Shown: positions 35,960 to 49,051 of the stretch, one piece after another
Layout: every line of letters starts with the position of its first letter
Numbering within the stretch: the first letter of the stretch is position 1
Assembly: GCF_021917145.1 (NCBI RefSeq)
Contig: NC_061061.1
Location: forward strand, 15,267,484-15,331,483
DNA: 64,000 nucleotides
Direction: 5' to 3'
Origin: Hypomesus transpacificus
Lineage: Eukaryota > Chordata > Actinopteri > Osmeriformes > Osmeridae
Translations under genes and position numbers: made by a program
Notes under the pieces: model-generated
Database searches by the model: none
Told to the model about the DNA's origin: nothing
Seen by the model: only the letters and a program-made list of their open reading frames with translations

Positions 35960-38900
35960 ATGCCAGAGACTAAGAATGGTAAGTGTTACATACCTAGTCA
36001 GAAATTATGCTAGCCTGGCAGAGAACTGTTTTCCCCCTGTGTTTGACATCAGACATCAGACAACTTTGATGTTAACGATTAATAGAATTGTCTACTCTGC
36101 TTTTCTGTCACCATTTTGTTGTGAGTCATACCAGATTAGAACATTCAATTTGGACTAATCTGCTATGGCCTGCAACAGTTTCCCCTCATATCAAACTATT
36201 TTGTGTTTATCAAATCGAAGATTAAAAGTGTACCCTGGCCTCTTAAAGTTATAGTTGAATTGTATCTGTCCATCCTGGCAGTGGGCAGGATGCTAATGTT
36301 ACAGGAAATTATCAGTACTCCCATGGTTTTATTAACTAATATAAGTCATACAGTCCTTCACCATTATGTGGCTTGATCAAACACACAAACATACACACAC
36401 ACATAAACACGCACACAAGCATACACAAACATACATAGTGACCCAGTAGGTCCATCTTTCTCTCTCTCATTCAGCTGCCTGTCTTCTTCACAGCCTATCA
36501 AAAGTGGCTTGACTTTATGCTTTTTCAGGGTTTGGGTTATAAATTGCAGAAGGATAAGGTGAAGCCTTATCTTAAGTGTGCCTACCAGGCTTCAAGTCAA
36601 TTCATTTTTAAATACAAGCTGATAAGAGTGTGTACTTCAGTTCCAATTTACATTTTTGCTTTGTTTTGAATCGTTGAGCCGATACTTGTAGTTGGTGCTT
36701 ACCTTCAAAATTTTAAGCGAGTCCTCCATGTTTGCTGTCCGTCACGTCTCTGTACTCTGTACAGTCTGGTCATAACTGAAAACCTAAAAACATCATCCCC
36801 GGGCTATGTCCTACAGATAAATCTTCTTGTGGCTACAGTAGTTTACCTGTACACCCTATAGCCTACAACCCCTATGTCGAGCCCTGTCTTCTTTCTTACC
36901 GTTTCTCCCACAAAGAAGTTTCAATCACAAAGTGATTGTTTGTGACTGGAGTTAGGGTTGGGTTGAGATTGGGTGTGGCAAGTATAGGTTGAAAAGTTAT
37001 AATATTCAAGAGAGCTTAAGCCATTGGCTCACAATACCCCATGACTCACACTTAAGATACCTGTGCAGACAAGTTATAAAGACCCTAGTAATTTACTGTC
37101 TATGCCAGCTATTTCAAACCATTAATATAAAGTAGATGAACAGTGATTAGTACCTTACTGGGTTCAGAGTTCCAATGTGGGTATAATGGTGTCGCTGATA
37201 GAGTAGTTGCATATCACTGGCTTCTTCCTTGAGAATATGTTGCGTTCATAAAAACATCAACACATCATACTGATTCTTTTAGCGTGAGCTTGTCTTATAA
37301 CTATATTTGTAGTAACATTGTGCCAGGCAAACATTACATTTTCTAGACCTAAAACTCACTGCAGACCTTAGCTTGACCCATGGTTTACCACACTGTACAG
37401 AGATACCGTGCACATTACTCATCAAAGAGCCTAGCCAGGAGTGGGGGAGGAGCATGCACATACACACACACACATACACACGCACACACACACACAAACA
37501 TATACACACACAGCTTCTCAGGTGAAGCAGCAGACAATAGGCTGGTTGTTCTAAGTCCACTGGCCTTACGATGCATCGCTGCAGTCTGGGAGGAGTAGGA
37601 TGAGAAGGAAACCTGGGTTTTTCCTGGAAAACCACAGTTCGAATGCCAGGCGGGAAGGAGAATATCTCCTCACACATCAGTGACCACGATGATCCCTTGA
37701 CCGGCGGCCATTGTTATTACCCAGAGTTTTGTAGTAGAAGGAGCCCCAGTTCAGTCATATGTCAACTTTATAACGGGAAGACCTTGATGCCAGGGTCAAT
37801 AGAACATAAGAGAATAATAACGTTTTTGTTGAGGAGAGATTTTTTTGATAAACGACTAGAGCTGGTCTATATTTAATGTAGTCTTTTATTTATTTATTTA
37901 TTTATTTTCATCTGTGACCTTTATAGTGAGTCCCCCAACCTTAAGGTGTGTCAGCAAAACAGATAGAAGGTAATGTAAGTCTAAAGTGGACATTGACTTC
38001 TTAACCCTCTTTCTGCTGCCACACTCTGGCAGCAATTGTTTGAGAACCCCAACTTGGGACTCAACATTCCAGCTTGTACTCTGAGATTTAAACTCTGGGC
38101 AAGCTACAGGCCCAACTGGTTAAATCTTGGAACAGTCTATTGACACTGCTTTGTCATGGTGTCTCAGATCCACGGTTCCCCAAGAACAGTCATTGTTTGA
38201 AAACATTCTTCACAACATAGATTAAGCATTCAAGAAGAGATGCATTGTAAAAAGTCAGTTGGTTTACAATTTGGTATACTTATTTACACATTAGCTTATT
38301 TTGTGAATCTCTGAAGTTTCAATAACGTCAAACCACATGCGAAAGTTGTGTGGAGATGATGGTTTACAGAAAAAATTAAACTTTCAGCCAACCAAAACAG
38401 CCACACCCAGCTTTCAGGATGAGGAGTACTCCCTATTGGACAATCAGACTGTCCATTAACATCTTTTATCTCCATCCGGATGTATGGTAGACTTGCAGAG
38501 GACTTCCTGCAGGTACTAGGTGTAGGTTCTGATGAAATGACTCCATAATGACAGGAGCAAAGTTTTTCCTATAAGTCTTCTGATGGAAGATTTACAATTC
38601 TCGCTTTGGCTTGTGACACTCTGTGTCTGAAAATCATGGGATGCATATGTTTCCCCTCGTACAGTTTTAAACAGGCTTTGCCCTTGAAAGAGGAGACAGC
38701 CTGAGAATTAGGTGGTCAAGGTGGGGTTGGCCCAATGTGGTTTCCGCTCCGACCCCTAGCCTCCTGGCTTTGTCTGGTTTGTTTATCTAATTATGTTTTG
38801 ACTCTAAAACTAACATGCATTAATGATGATATATGATGGGAAATTGAGTTTCTTTACCTTATTCTAATCTATACGCAAACATTAATTCACACATAAACAC

Positions 38901-41900
38901 TTTTGGAACACAGTAGCAAACGACACTGTTTTTAACCTATGTATGTCATATTTAGAAGTGTAAGATGAAGAAGTCAGTGTCATCTTTATATAGCAGAAGG
39001 ACCAGTTACTTGTCTTAGCTTCAGCAACCCTGGCCAGGGAACACACTTGATCTCAGACATAACCTGCTGTAACAATGGCAGGATTTGATTTACTAGGGGG
39101 CTTGGGGGGGTTTGACCCCCTAATTAAGACTTGGACCCCCCCAAAAGAGGTCAAAACAACAGGTCGGTGGGGTTGATACATTTATATATCGTTCTTACCT
39201 GTATTGTAAATATTACTATATGCCGTTGGGAAGAAGTTGACCCCCCGATTGTCATTGTATAATTCGCACTCTAAACAAAGGTGTTTTGATGACAGCACTC
39301 TTGTGTCTTTTTTAAGGCTTCAATGAGTCCTGTTTGAAAAATCTGGGTTTGCTACCTGCTTTCTTGGCACCAGTGGTTTGGGGACACAGTGACATGGGAG
39401 GTGCAATATCTTCCCAGTTTGTTTTAGTCTCACGGAGACGCAGGCAGGCAGACAGGCTGGCAGCAGACTTTAGACTATTGATCCCATCTCTTGGACTGAT
39501 TCACTTTGGCAGTTTGTCTCACTGTGGGGCAAGTCTTGGCCCTCGGTTATGATGTGTAACTATGCATACGGTTATGGTCCGCCCTGTCTTGTTTTGTTCA
39601 TGTTTCATGTTGATTGGTATTACACACTTATCTCTGTGTGTGCGTGTGTTTACAGGAAGACCAGGGATAGCCGTGACCTGCGTGCTGACCCCGTGTCGGC
39701 TAGTTGGTGTGTGCGTGACCGTGGTCCTATTAGGAATGGTCGGAGTGGCTGTCTGGGCTGTAGGTGAGATACACAGATTTTGCCCTCAACACACACACAC
39801 ACACACAAACATACACACACATCAATCCTATTCATCTGTGTTGATACCTACTGAAAAACAGTTACTGTTAATACTGTACAACACTGTATTATTCTTGTTG
39901 TTACCATTATTTGGCTGGACATTGTAGGAGCTTGAACACTCTAATGTTGCAAACATTTGTTTTATTTCCTGATTTTTCTTGTAAAGTAACCTACTGCACC
40001 AGAGAAGAAGACACAGGACTTTATGACGGTAAGTGAGAAGAGACGACCGATCCGTCAGAGTAATGCTCAGCTATACAACAAAGAAAATGGACAATTCAAG
40101 AAACCTACATTTCAAATGAAATAACTGGTCCCTGTTTCCCCTTCCCCCTTCAGTCCAGGTGAACTCGATGGACCAACAGCTACGCGTGTTTGACTCTGCC
40201 CAGCACAGGTGGAGGCCGGTCTGCTCCTCAGAAGCCAATCAGCTGTTAGCCAGCATCAGCTGTGAAGAGATGGGATTCGTCAGGTTAGAACGCAGATACC
40301 AAGATTGACATGACCTTGACCATAAATATTCAGTTGTATGTACAGAGCTTTAATTATAGTGTTAATATCTGTGTGTGTATGTGTCCTGCAGTGTTGTTAA
40401 CTACTCTGCGTCAAGCTTGCCTGAGGGAAGCAACGAGGGTGTAGACTTCTTCTGTGTCAAACAGGACGAGTTGACCTATGGGAAAAGGATTAAAGACTCT
40501 CTTTATCCCTGGTAACACACAACATACTCTGTAACACTCAGTAACAAACTGTGTATCATCAGATAAGATTCTGTTTGGCATTAGTTATTAATTCAGTAAA
40601 TGTTGTCCCAATGCCCTAATGAAGTTGTAACCATTCAGTATGTGTTTAGCACTGTTTTCACATAAATATTGTACTGTGTCTATATTGTTTGTGCTTACTC
40701 AGTCTTCCTGTGTTGCAGTAACTGTGAGAGTGGCCAGGTTCTGACTGTGCTGTGTCAAGGTAAGACCTGAGAACGTTTGGTGAGAAACACATACCCTTAC
40801 GTAAAAGATAAAGGAAAACACCTATTTTTTGTAGTATTTAAGGTGCATTATTTAAGTATTTAAGGTTTTTCACCACACACTGACAGACCATAAAGCTCAA
40901 TGTTTAGGGAGAGTTAAATCAGGTGCACCTTAGTTATTCAAGTCAACTCAGGTCTTCCTGTAAAAGACATAAATCTAGATGTGTTGTTTTATGTCCAGAC
41001 TGTGGTCGACGCAGCTTGACGGAGGACCGCATTGTGGGCGGCGTGGACGCACGGCAGGGCAGCTGGCCCTGGCAGGTCAGTCTGCAGTACGACGGTGTGC
41101 ACCAGTGTGGGGGCTCCGTCATCTCTGATCGCTGGGTGGTCAGCGCGGCGCACTGCTTCCCCGAGTGAGAGCACACCCATGTTACATGCACACGCAAACA
41201 CAAAATAAGTAGGCCCTCACAGCCCTCACAATGCATGAAGAATACGCAGAGACTAATGGACAAATGTGCACACACACACACACAGCTGCTACAGTATGAT
41301 GGTGGCATATCTTACATGTTTCCCCGCTGTACCCTCTGTCCTGGCTGTGTTTATTATTCTTCTATTCACTTCTCTTCACTCAACTGCTCCCTCTCCGCTA
41401 GGCGGTACCGGCATCTCTCTAGGTGGCGTGTGTTGCTGGGCTCCAACTATAATAAACCAGTCCACAACACAGTGGTGATGGCGGAGGTCCGGACTGTGGT
41501 TTACCACAGCAGCTACCTTCCCTTTGTGGACCCCAACATAGATGACAATAGCAGAGACATTGCCGTCCTGGCTCTGGCACAGCCCCTCACATTCACTGGT
41601 ATGGACTGGAGGGAGAGAGAGGAAGACAGACAGATAGACAGGCAGAGAGAGAGAGAGACAGACAGGCAGAGAGACAGACAGACAGGCTGATAGGCAGAGA
41701 GACATAGGGCTGGCCGGCAGACAGGCATGGAGAGGGGGGGAGAGAGAGGCAGATAGGCAGCGAGACATACCAACAGACAGATAGACATACATAGTCGCAT
41801 ACATTAGCACAGGGGGCCAGTAGGATGTAGGATGGTGGGGTAGGTGTGGGACCAGAAGGTTGGGGGACCAGACAGTGAGAGGCTCTGTGTATAACTGGGC

Positions 41901-42512
41901 TGGGTGCTAGAAGTGAGAAGAGGTGGAATGAAGGATACGAGAGAGGGAGATTCTTGATAGGAGTCAGGTTACCATGGCATTCTGCTTGACAAAGGGCCTA
42001 CTCACCCAAAGAAACCAGGCACGTTGATGCACTTTTACGAAAGCAACATTAATTAATGTCCCTGTTTCTCGGTCAGTTTCAACATTAGTGTCTCTCCAGA
42101 CTTTTGTGGTTTTACAGAGGTAATTAACCTGCAGAAATAAAAGAGAAATAAACACAAGACAAGTCAACACTGTAGCGACCCCTTCATAGGGCAGTCATTT
42201 CTGCCACCTAGTGGTTGAACTCGCCATGGCACTGACTCATTCCTTTTGTCCCTATTATTATTTTCAGATTATATACAGCCAGTGTGTCTGCCCACCTATG
42301 GCCAAAGGCTGGTGGATGGACAGATGGGCACAGTGACAGGCTGGGGAAACGTAGGATACTACGGTGGGTCTCAGCAATCTCTTTGTTTGTCTTACATCTT
42401 CATTTCCCCCTGTTTCTCTCTCACATGTTGGTTCTTTCTGTCTCTTTTTCTGTGATAGGATTAAATAGAGTGTCCCTGATCTTTCTACTTATTAACGTAG
42501 CTCTCACAGTAG

Positions 42513-42565
<53 letters not shown>

Positions 42566-44264
42566 TCTCTCTGTCTGTCTTTCTAACTCTCTATAGGGAT
42601 ATGTAAACTATGTCCTCAAATCTACCAATCCTTCTCTCCTTTCTCCATCCCCCCCTCATTCCTCCACTCCTTGTTATTTATCCTACATCCTCTCCTTGTC
42701 TTCTCCTCTTGCCATTTCCTCCCCATCTCCCCCCTCTCCCTTTCCTCCTTCCCTCCATCTCTCCTCCAGGTATGCTAGCTGATGTCCTCCAGGAAGCTCA
42801 CGTGCCCATCATCAGTGATGCTGTGTGCAACGCCCCAGATTACTATGACAACCAGATCACCACCAGTATGTTTTGTGCCGGCTTTGAGAAAGGTGGCATT
42901 GATGCGTGTCAGGTCAGGACCCTATACTCCTGCTTTCCTGTCTTATTGTCAATTGACAATAGCGTTGCTTGACACTGCCTTTACATTGTGATACTTTAAT
43001 GTGTACTTTTAATTTAAGATTGCATTTCTCAGCCCTAATGTGGTGTGCATGTCTATGTGTCTATGTATGTGCTTGTGTATGTATGTGTGGCAGGGGGATA
43101 GTGGTGGTCCCTTTGTAGCAGAGGACTGCCTTTCCAAGGCTAGCCGCTACCGTCTGCTGGGTGTGGTGAGCTGGGGAACAGGCTGTGCCATGGCCAAGAA
43201 GCCTGGCGTTTATACCAGGGTGGCACGCTTCTTGCCATGGTTATCCACCGCAATGAGGGTGAGTGGGACAACACATATACATTTTGTATACACGAAAGCA
43301 CGGTCATAAGGATATCCTAGCAGTCTCATACTCATACTACATATGCACATACTACACAGAGTTTCCCGCAGCACTTTTCAGTTAAGGCGGCTGCTTAAGC
43401 AACACATGCCTGCCACCTTAAATAGGCCTACGTCATTACGGCGTTTTTGTTTTTGTTTTGCAGCGATATCCGTCGTGTCATTCTGTCCTGTTTTCTCCCT
43501 ACCATTCCAAAACGCCAATGTCCCTTCTCTGCAGCACGCATTAGTCTACCCCCCCCACACACACACACTTTAGTCTATCGCGGCAACCCCCCCCCCCCCC
43601 CCCCCCCCCCACCCTCCCCACGACTTGAACTAACACATTGTCTGCGGGAAACCCTGCTACATACACGAAACTGTACGCGCACACACACACGTCACATGTT
43701 GTCACAAAAGCACACTCAGAGATGCGTAGATTTAAGCAATAAGCCCCAAGAGGCCGTGTTTTGCGCTGATTTGCGCTAAGGGGAGTTACCTGTTCTAAAA
43801 TCAGCATAAAACACGCGGGGCTTATTGCTTTTCTAAAACTGTCACTACAAATATTTGATATGGAGTCATAATAAAAACAATTAGAAACAAAATTGTTTAA
43901 TAATAAACCGTCATTCTTCCGCCACTACAAAGTATAGTTCCTACATAAATCGTTGCCACGCAACAGCCAGATGGACACCTTTGCCGTGTTTTTATATTTG
44001 AAATTTTCGATACGCAGTAATATGGAATGTTAAAGAATGTTATGAGGACAACCTGTAAGGTTATGCTGGATTTTACAACATGGCATGTAACGCGACATAG
44101 CCAATCACAATCAAGGATGGGAACAACCAGTTTTAGAAACTAAAATACATAATAGTACATGATTCTATGTCATGGCAATAGTGTCACTGTGGAGTTAAAT
44201 TATCCTTTCTTCTCTGCAGACCTATCACAACTCTCCAGGCTTTCACAAGATGGCTAGAACATGA
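35960..44264 (+). CDS. hpn: Hepsin, type II transmembrane serine protease
   Basis: Cell-surface trypsin-like protease. Exons 35960-35978, 39656-39763, 39987-40028, 40154-40283, 40392-40511, 40719-40759, 40999-41164, 41402-41598, 42268-42363, 42770-42912, 43094-43258, 44220-44264 give 1272 nt and 423 aa (human hepsin 417). A short cytoplasmic N terminus is followed by the membrane anchor ([21 protein letters not shown], ~23-43). A hepsin-type SRCR domain follows (~57-152), with CSSEAN, SCEEMGF and FFCV. The activation site is DR164|I165VGG. Catalytic residues are His205 (SAAHC), Asp261 (SRDIAVL) and Ser357 (GDSGGP). Asp351, six residues before Ser357, predicts cleavage after Arg/Lys. DCGRR before the activation site keeps the Cys that tethers the two chains. 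All parts are intact. The first coding intron is 3.7 kb. Poly(A) signal at 44811. Confidence 0.97.
35979..39655 (+). other. hpn: Large hpn intron
   Basis: 3.7-kb intron between the MPETKNG exon and the membrane-anchor exon. It holds CA repeats (36384-36425, 37456-37511), TTTA units near 37885-37908 and a C/G-rich repeat-like patch at 39090-39255 (TTTGACCCCC and its near-inverse). No coding exon is recognised inside it. Confidence 0.6.
41608..41790. repeat. GACA/GAGA microsatellite in hpn
   Basis: Purine-rich GACAGACAGGCAGA and GAGA units just inside the intron after exon 41402-41598. It begins about 10 nt past the 5' splice site. Confidence 0.85.
42517..42580. repeat. (CT)n microsatellite in hpn
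   Basis: CT run with one CA interruption, followed by pyrimidine-rich DNA up to the CTCCAG acceptor at 42769. Confidence 0.9.
43587..43610. repeat. Poly-C tract, 24 bp
   Basis: Uninterrupted C run in the last hpn intron, giving poly-C in the pre-mRNA. Flanked by CA repeats. Confidence 0.93.
43728..44139. mobile_element. Dispersed repeat, copy B (pair with 19527)
   Basis: It shares about 300 bp with 19620-19925 (ACTACAAATATTTGATATGG onward). It begins with a small palindrome, TTAAGCAATAAGCCCC ... GGGGCTTATTGCTT, whose halves are inverted copies. It lies in the last hpn intron, about 80 bp before the final exon. No ORF. Confidence 0.72.
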
Positions 44265-44810
44265 GAAAGGGGAAATGGGAGAGGAGAACATCTCACTTAA
44301 GGTTCTCCAGTGGAACAATGATCAATGAGGCCTGGTCCAAACAAAACCTCTTTGCCATTACATTTTTTTATATGAACCTTCCCCCTTCTTGTAGGCTGCT
44401 TGATCTGCTCCTCAGGGTTCACAGTCCAAGACCTGGTTGTATAATCTGACAAACAAAAATGTGTCCTTAATGCCATGACAACTGATCAACCGTTTCTGAG
44501 GAGACAACATAGAGACGGCCATCAGGTATTTAAAACAAACGTATTTCGTTGGCGATTTCAACCAACATTTAAAGGGAGTTATTTTTCCTACCATACCTGA
44601 TTTAGGCAAAGTGTCTGTCTGTCTGTCTGTGGGAGTGTGTGTGTGTGTATGTGTGTGTATGTGTGTGGTTTCTTATGGTGCGAACATGAACTAATCTATA
44701 AAAAAGGCAAATTTTCATTCAGTAATAGAGCTGGTGAATGTATGATATTATTCTTATTGGAATCAGTATTTTGTTTTCCTAACTGTAAATATTAGGTGCT
44801 TTTCATTGCA

Positions 44811-44816
44811 AATAAA
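44811..44816 (+). terminator. hpn: Poly(A) signal of hpn
   Basis: AATAAA 547 nt past the hepsin stop codon, followed by TGTCTTCTGGTTTTTGAG, a GT/T-rich downstream element. Confidence 0.65.
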
Positions 44817-46203
44817 TGTCTTCTGGTTTTTGAGTTGTTACAATGAATCAGATATGCCTCTACAGTTGCATGCACTGTCCAATTCTGGTCTTGCCCTCTC
44901 ACCAACATTTCACCAACAGGACAGAGGAACAACAGATGTTTATTAAGAAATCCTTCAATTAAAATTGTATTTTCTTTAATGAAAAAATTAAACTGAAGGA
45001 AACGCATCAAACGTTTACCAAGCTATACATAACATCTGTAATATGTGCCATAACCCTATGGATAGTCTTCTCTGAAGCCAACCTACATGATTCTGATTGA
45101 CATTTTTCTTCTGGTTTTGTAGATTTAGTCATTTAGCAGACGCTCTTATCCAGAGCGAGTTACATTAAGTCCAGGGACATTCCCCCCAAGGCAAGTAGGG
45201 TGAATATGCTTTGCCCAAGGACACAATGTCATTTTGCATGGCTGGGATTTGAACCGGCAACCTTCAGATTATTAGCCCGATTCCCTAACCACTAAGCCAT
45301 CTGACCACCATTTTGGCCCCTTTATTTTTTTTTCCTTCAGGCGTAGTCTACCAGAAGGTAGACATAAATGTGAATGTACGTATCTTTAGTGTTAATTAAT
45401 GAAATTAGCAAACAACTTTTGTTACTGATTACTGTTCTGTTCATTGTATGTCAATTCTCATGTTGCATAAGGTATTGAAATAAATTCATAATTTAATTAA
45501 TACTTTGAATGTCTTGTTGGTCCTGTGTTATTATTTCAGGTGTTGCATTGATTTCCTTGTCTCTACTATCTGTCTGTACGTCTTTTAAGCTGATAGGAGC
45601 ATTTTAAATGGCTTGAGTTAAAGTTAAAGTGAAAGACTGAAACTTACATCTCCAAGGCATCAGTAGTACTTGTTGTTTGTGTTGCTATTCTTTACCCTTG
45701 GCATAGGAGAGGTCAAGTTGAGTGTTTGCTTTGGAAGGGAAATGTCTTTACACAAATCACACCATCCTTCCTTGAGAAGAGTGTGACAAGGGCATGGCGG
45801 AAGACCTGAAGGAGGAAGCCAGAGACTCTGGTGATTGGTCCAGGGTGTGGGAACAAGTGAAGGGCTCAGTGTCATTTGCTCCTGGCTATTGCATTGCACT
45901 CAATCTGGTTTAGTGTCTTGCTAAACCTGTTCTCTGCTTCCTCAAACATATTGTTTGCAAATGAGAAGAAATGTTAGATTGCAGATAAAGACAGAGAGAG
46001 AGAGTTGACTAACTTCTGCGACAAACGACAGATACTTTAAAATAACAAAGGGACTGGAAGGGGCTGCAAACTACAGCTAATGTAACTAAGGGAACTAGGG
46101 GATAACTAAGGGAAGTATATAGCAACAGGGGTTTGGATGACAGGTTTCTGCTTATAGTTAACTCATGAGGAGGTTCTTTACTTTCTAGTTTTGAGGAAGA
46201 GAA
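44817..46203. other. Intergenic, hpn to Ig-like gene
   Basis: Contains one SINE (45119-45305). Otherwise nothing I can assign. The promoter and any 5' UTR of the next gene must lie in its right half. Confidence 0.55.
45119..45305 (-). mobile_element. tRNA-derived teleost SINE, copy 5
   Basis: Same family as the smarcc1 intron copies, tail at left and tRNA-like head at right. It is in intergenic DNA. Confidence 0.87.
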
Positions 46204-47766
46204 ATGAGAAGGAGGAAGATTATGATGATGAATGTCTCTGGTATGTTTGCTGTCCTGCTGGAACTGCTCTGCCTTGCTCTGCAATCATCAGGTACCGATT
46301 TTGTGTGTATGTGGGTTTGTATCTCACTGTGTATAACACTGTAAAATCAATGGATATTTCAACTCATCAAGTATTTTTACATTGATGTTGACTGTCTCAA
46401 TACCAGATTTAACCTGAATTTTAATTTATTTGTTATTATCATTTTTGACCAGGTATAAATTAGATGGGTAGAAATATAAACACTATAAGCTTTTTTGTTT
46501 ACATAGCTGGCATAAAACGGAAATTACTCTGAGTTAAATCTCAGAGAGGCACAAGTGTACTAGATGTTCATTTGGGTTAGGAAGTGAAACCGATTTGGAT
46601 TGGCTAAACAGTAATTGTGCTGAACTGATTTTAACAGTAAAATAGTCAAGATGAGATCTTCTTTTGAAACCAGATGGGTATTCAATTATCAATGCATTAC
46701 GGTATCTTGCAATAATCTAAAAAAAAAAAAAACATTTTAACATTGTGAGAAAGGATATAATGCTGCCAATGATCAGGATTACATTTTGATGTCCCTTCCC
46801 ATCTACAGCCATGGCCAAAGTATTGGGAGCAACATACATCTTTTGTGTTTGCAAAACTTGTTGGTCCTTGGCATAAAATGACTGCTAACATAATTTCAGA
46901 AAGTCATATAATCAGCACAGGGGAAAGTGTGAACTAGTTCTAGCCAGGTGAAATCACTGTCATTCTAATTGGATTTTAAGAGCAGATTGACTGCTGTAAA
47001 AGAGAGGACTATTTGCATATATTGAAAACGTCACCCGCAAAAAGCAAAAAAATATATAAAATGTGCCCTATTGTATTCCAGTATTCTATAGAAACATGTG
47101 AAAAATTTTTCCTCAAATACTGAACCAGCAAACCTTGCAAAACACAACATTTGTCATTGCCAAACCTTATGGCCACAACTGTACACTCCCCTGCCACTGC
47201 CTTCGCTTCATCTTCTCTTAGTCTCTCAAGCCAGCTACCGGACTCTACCCCTCAACAAAACGGTGGCAGTAGGCAAGTCTGCTGTCTTCCAGTGTGGAGT
47301 GTCTCTCTCCACAAATCAAACCGTCTTCACCATCTACTCCAGCAATCGCAACTACTCCCTCGAATGCCCTGGACCGGAAGTCCTGCCTGTCAAGGTGAAT
47401 TACCTTATTTGAATGAATTTCTTCTTCACTCTCCCTTGCTCTCTGTCTGTCTACTGGCCAATTTTCTGGCATGGTGGCAATGCTTAGTTTGCAAGGTTGC
47501 CTCATAGCAAGAAGGTCCTGGGTTCAATTCCCCCTGGGGGCACTGCTTGGTGTTCCGGTGGGCTATCTTCCATTTCTTTCCGTCTGGAATTTGCCCCCGT
47601 GTTCAAATGACGAAGAAACCCAATATAAGAAGATGCAGACCAGATCGCTCTTGAGCACTTTTACTTGGCTCTTGGCCACCTTGATTGATCACTGCTCCTT
47701 GCTACCCTCGAAAAATGTATTGCAGGAAGGAAGAAAAGCAAAGAGGGAATTTCATCAATGGACACT

Positions 47767-47797
<31 letters not shown>

Positions 47798-48523
47798 TGG
47801 TAACGCCACTCCCTACACGTGTGTCACATTGCATTATCAACAAATGCATCTTATTCTTCTTTATCCTAGAAACTTAAAGGATCCTGTAGAAAGACAAGCG
47901 ATCAACTGATAGCTGACTGGAGCTTCAGTGGGACATCGTCCTCTGACAACAACACGCGTATAGAGTGCAGACAGTCGGGTCAATCAACAGTAGAGGCTTA
48001 CCTCAGAGTATACGGTAAACACACCTCTCCCCTAATAAGGAATAGTTACTCATGTATTTACCAGTAGTCATGACACACATTGATAGTTTGTCTGCCTGTC
48101 TGTCTGTCTGTTGGTTGACATATTACAACTGAATGAACAAATTATTTTCTGAAGAGGATGCCACTAAATTCGCCATCATCATCGGCTGTTCCATTGGAGG
48201 TTTCTTTGGGATCCTCTTGGTCTTTGGTTTGTCTTATGTCATGATAAAGAAGTCCCCGACACTACAGCGGTGCTTGGGTGAGTAGCACACCAACAAGCAC
48301 TGTCTCCCTGCTTCCTTGTGCTGCCGTCGGGGTTATTGTGAAAAACCTCTTGCACCACAACGGTGGGTCACAATGACCCGAAGGCACATTCTTCTCTCAC
48401 ACTTGTCTTCTCTATCCACATATCCTCAACTCTGTTCTTACTCTTTTTTCCTTTCCTGTCTTCTCTTCTCTCACAGGAGGAAGTGATCCTGTTGATGACA
48501 TGACATTGGTGTCCAAGAACTAG
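46204..48523 (+). CDS. Small Ig-like type I membrane glycoprotein, family unknown
   Basis: Exons 46204-46291, 47222-47394, 47870-48014, 48155-48277, 48477-48523 give 576 nt and 191 aa, all in frame with GT-AG junctions. A signal peptide (MFAVLLELLCLALQSS) is preceded by a basic, Met-rich start (RRRKIMMM); a later Met could be the true start. The ectodomain (~34-140) has four Cys (FQCGV, LECPG, GSCRK, IECRQ) and four N-glycosylation sequons (NKT, NQT, NYS, NNT). KSAVFQCGV resembles an Ig B strand, and the phase-1 exon borders are common in Ig superfamily genes, but no YxC motif is present. The membrane span is FAIIIGCSIGGFFGILLVFGL (~141-161). The ~30-residue tail ends DPVDDMTLVSKN with no ITIM or ITAM. 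I do not recognise the protein. Poly(A) signal at 49046. Confidence 0.82.
47470..47620 (+). mobile_element. Second tRNA-derived SINE family, fragment
   Basis: GCAAGAAGGTCCTGGGTTCA, followed by ATTCCCC, has a tRNA-like B box. It is followed by a CTGGAATTTGCCCCCGTGTTC stretch like the body of a different common fish SINE. It lies in the intron after exon 47222-47394. The right limit is uncertain. Confidence 0.55.
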
Positions 48524-49045
48524 CACCAGCAGATGGCAGCACTAGGTTTTTGTAAACAAACTGACTTGACTTAAATGTATTTATTATTTTGTTTATTTTA
48601 TTTCAATAGTTTTTGGTGGTTTTCAGCTTGTTAACTTAAAATTGTTACAATACATACATTTGAGTAATTACTCAATGTCCACTGACTATTTTTTGTTTGT
48701 TTTATAGTCCTCTATGAAAATAGTTTGACAGTAAACCAGTGACCACAGATATGTTGTAACATCGTTTGATGATTGTGTGTGTGCATGTGTGAGTGTCAGC
48801 AGGAGAACATTGAGTTGTTGATTCAGCTGGCCATGGTAATAGGCTCATGCATGGCTTCCTGCTATTCTCTGCTTTTCTCTGACACACACAGACACACACA
48901 TGCACAATTCAGGACATTCAGCCCCACAATCTCTTTGCATGTATTCCTTTCCTATGTGTATTAAATGTGTGGTTTACACTTGATTCAAACTGTTTTTTGG
49001 TGGTTACTTCGGATGTATGTTTGATATATTGCTGTATAAGTCTTA

Positions 49046-49051
49046 AATAAA
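49046..49051 (+). terminator. Poly(A) signal of the Ig-like gene
   Basis: AATAAA about 520 nt past the stop at 48523. Another AATAAA lies at about 49076. Confidence 0.55.

Noticed and set aside
37279..37677. 132-residue Cys/Val-rich minus frame
   Set aside because: It is created by a CA/GT repeat inside the first coding intron of hpn and has no supporting motifs.
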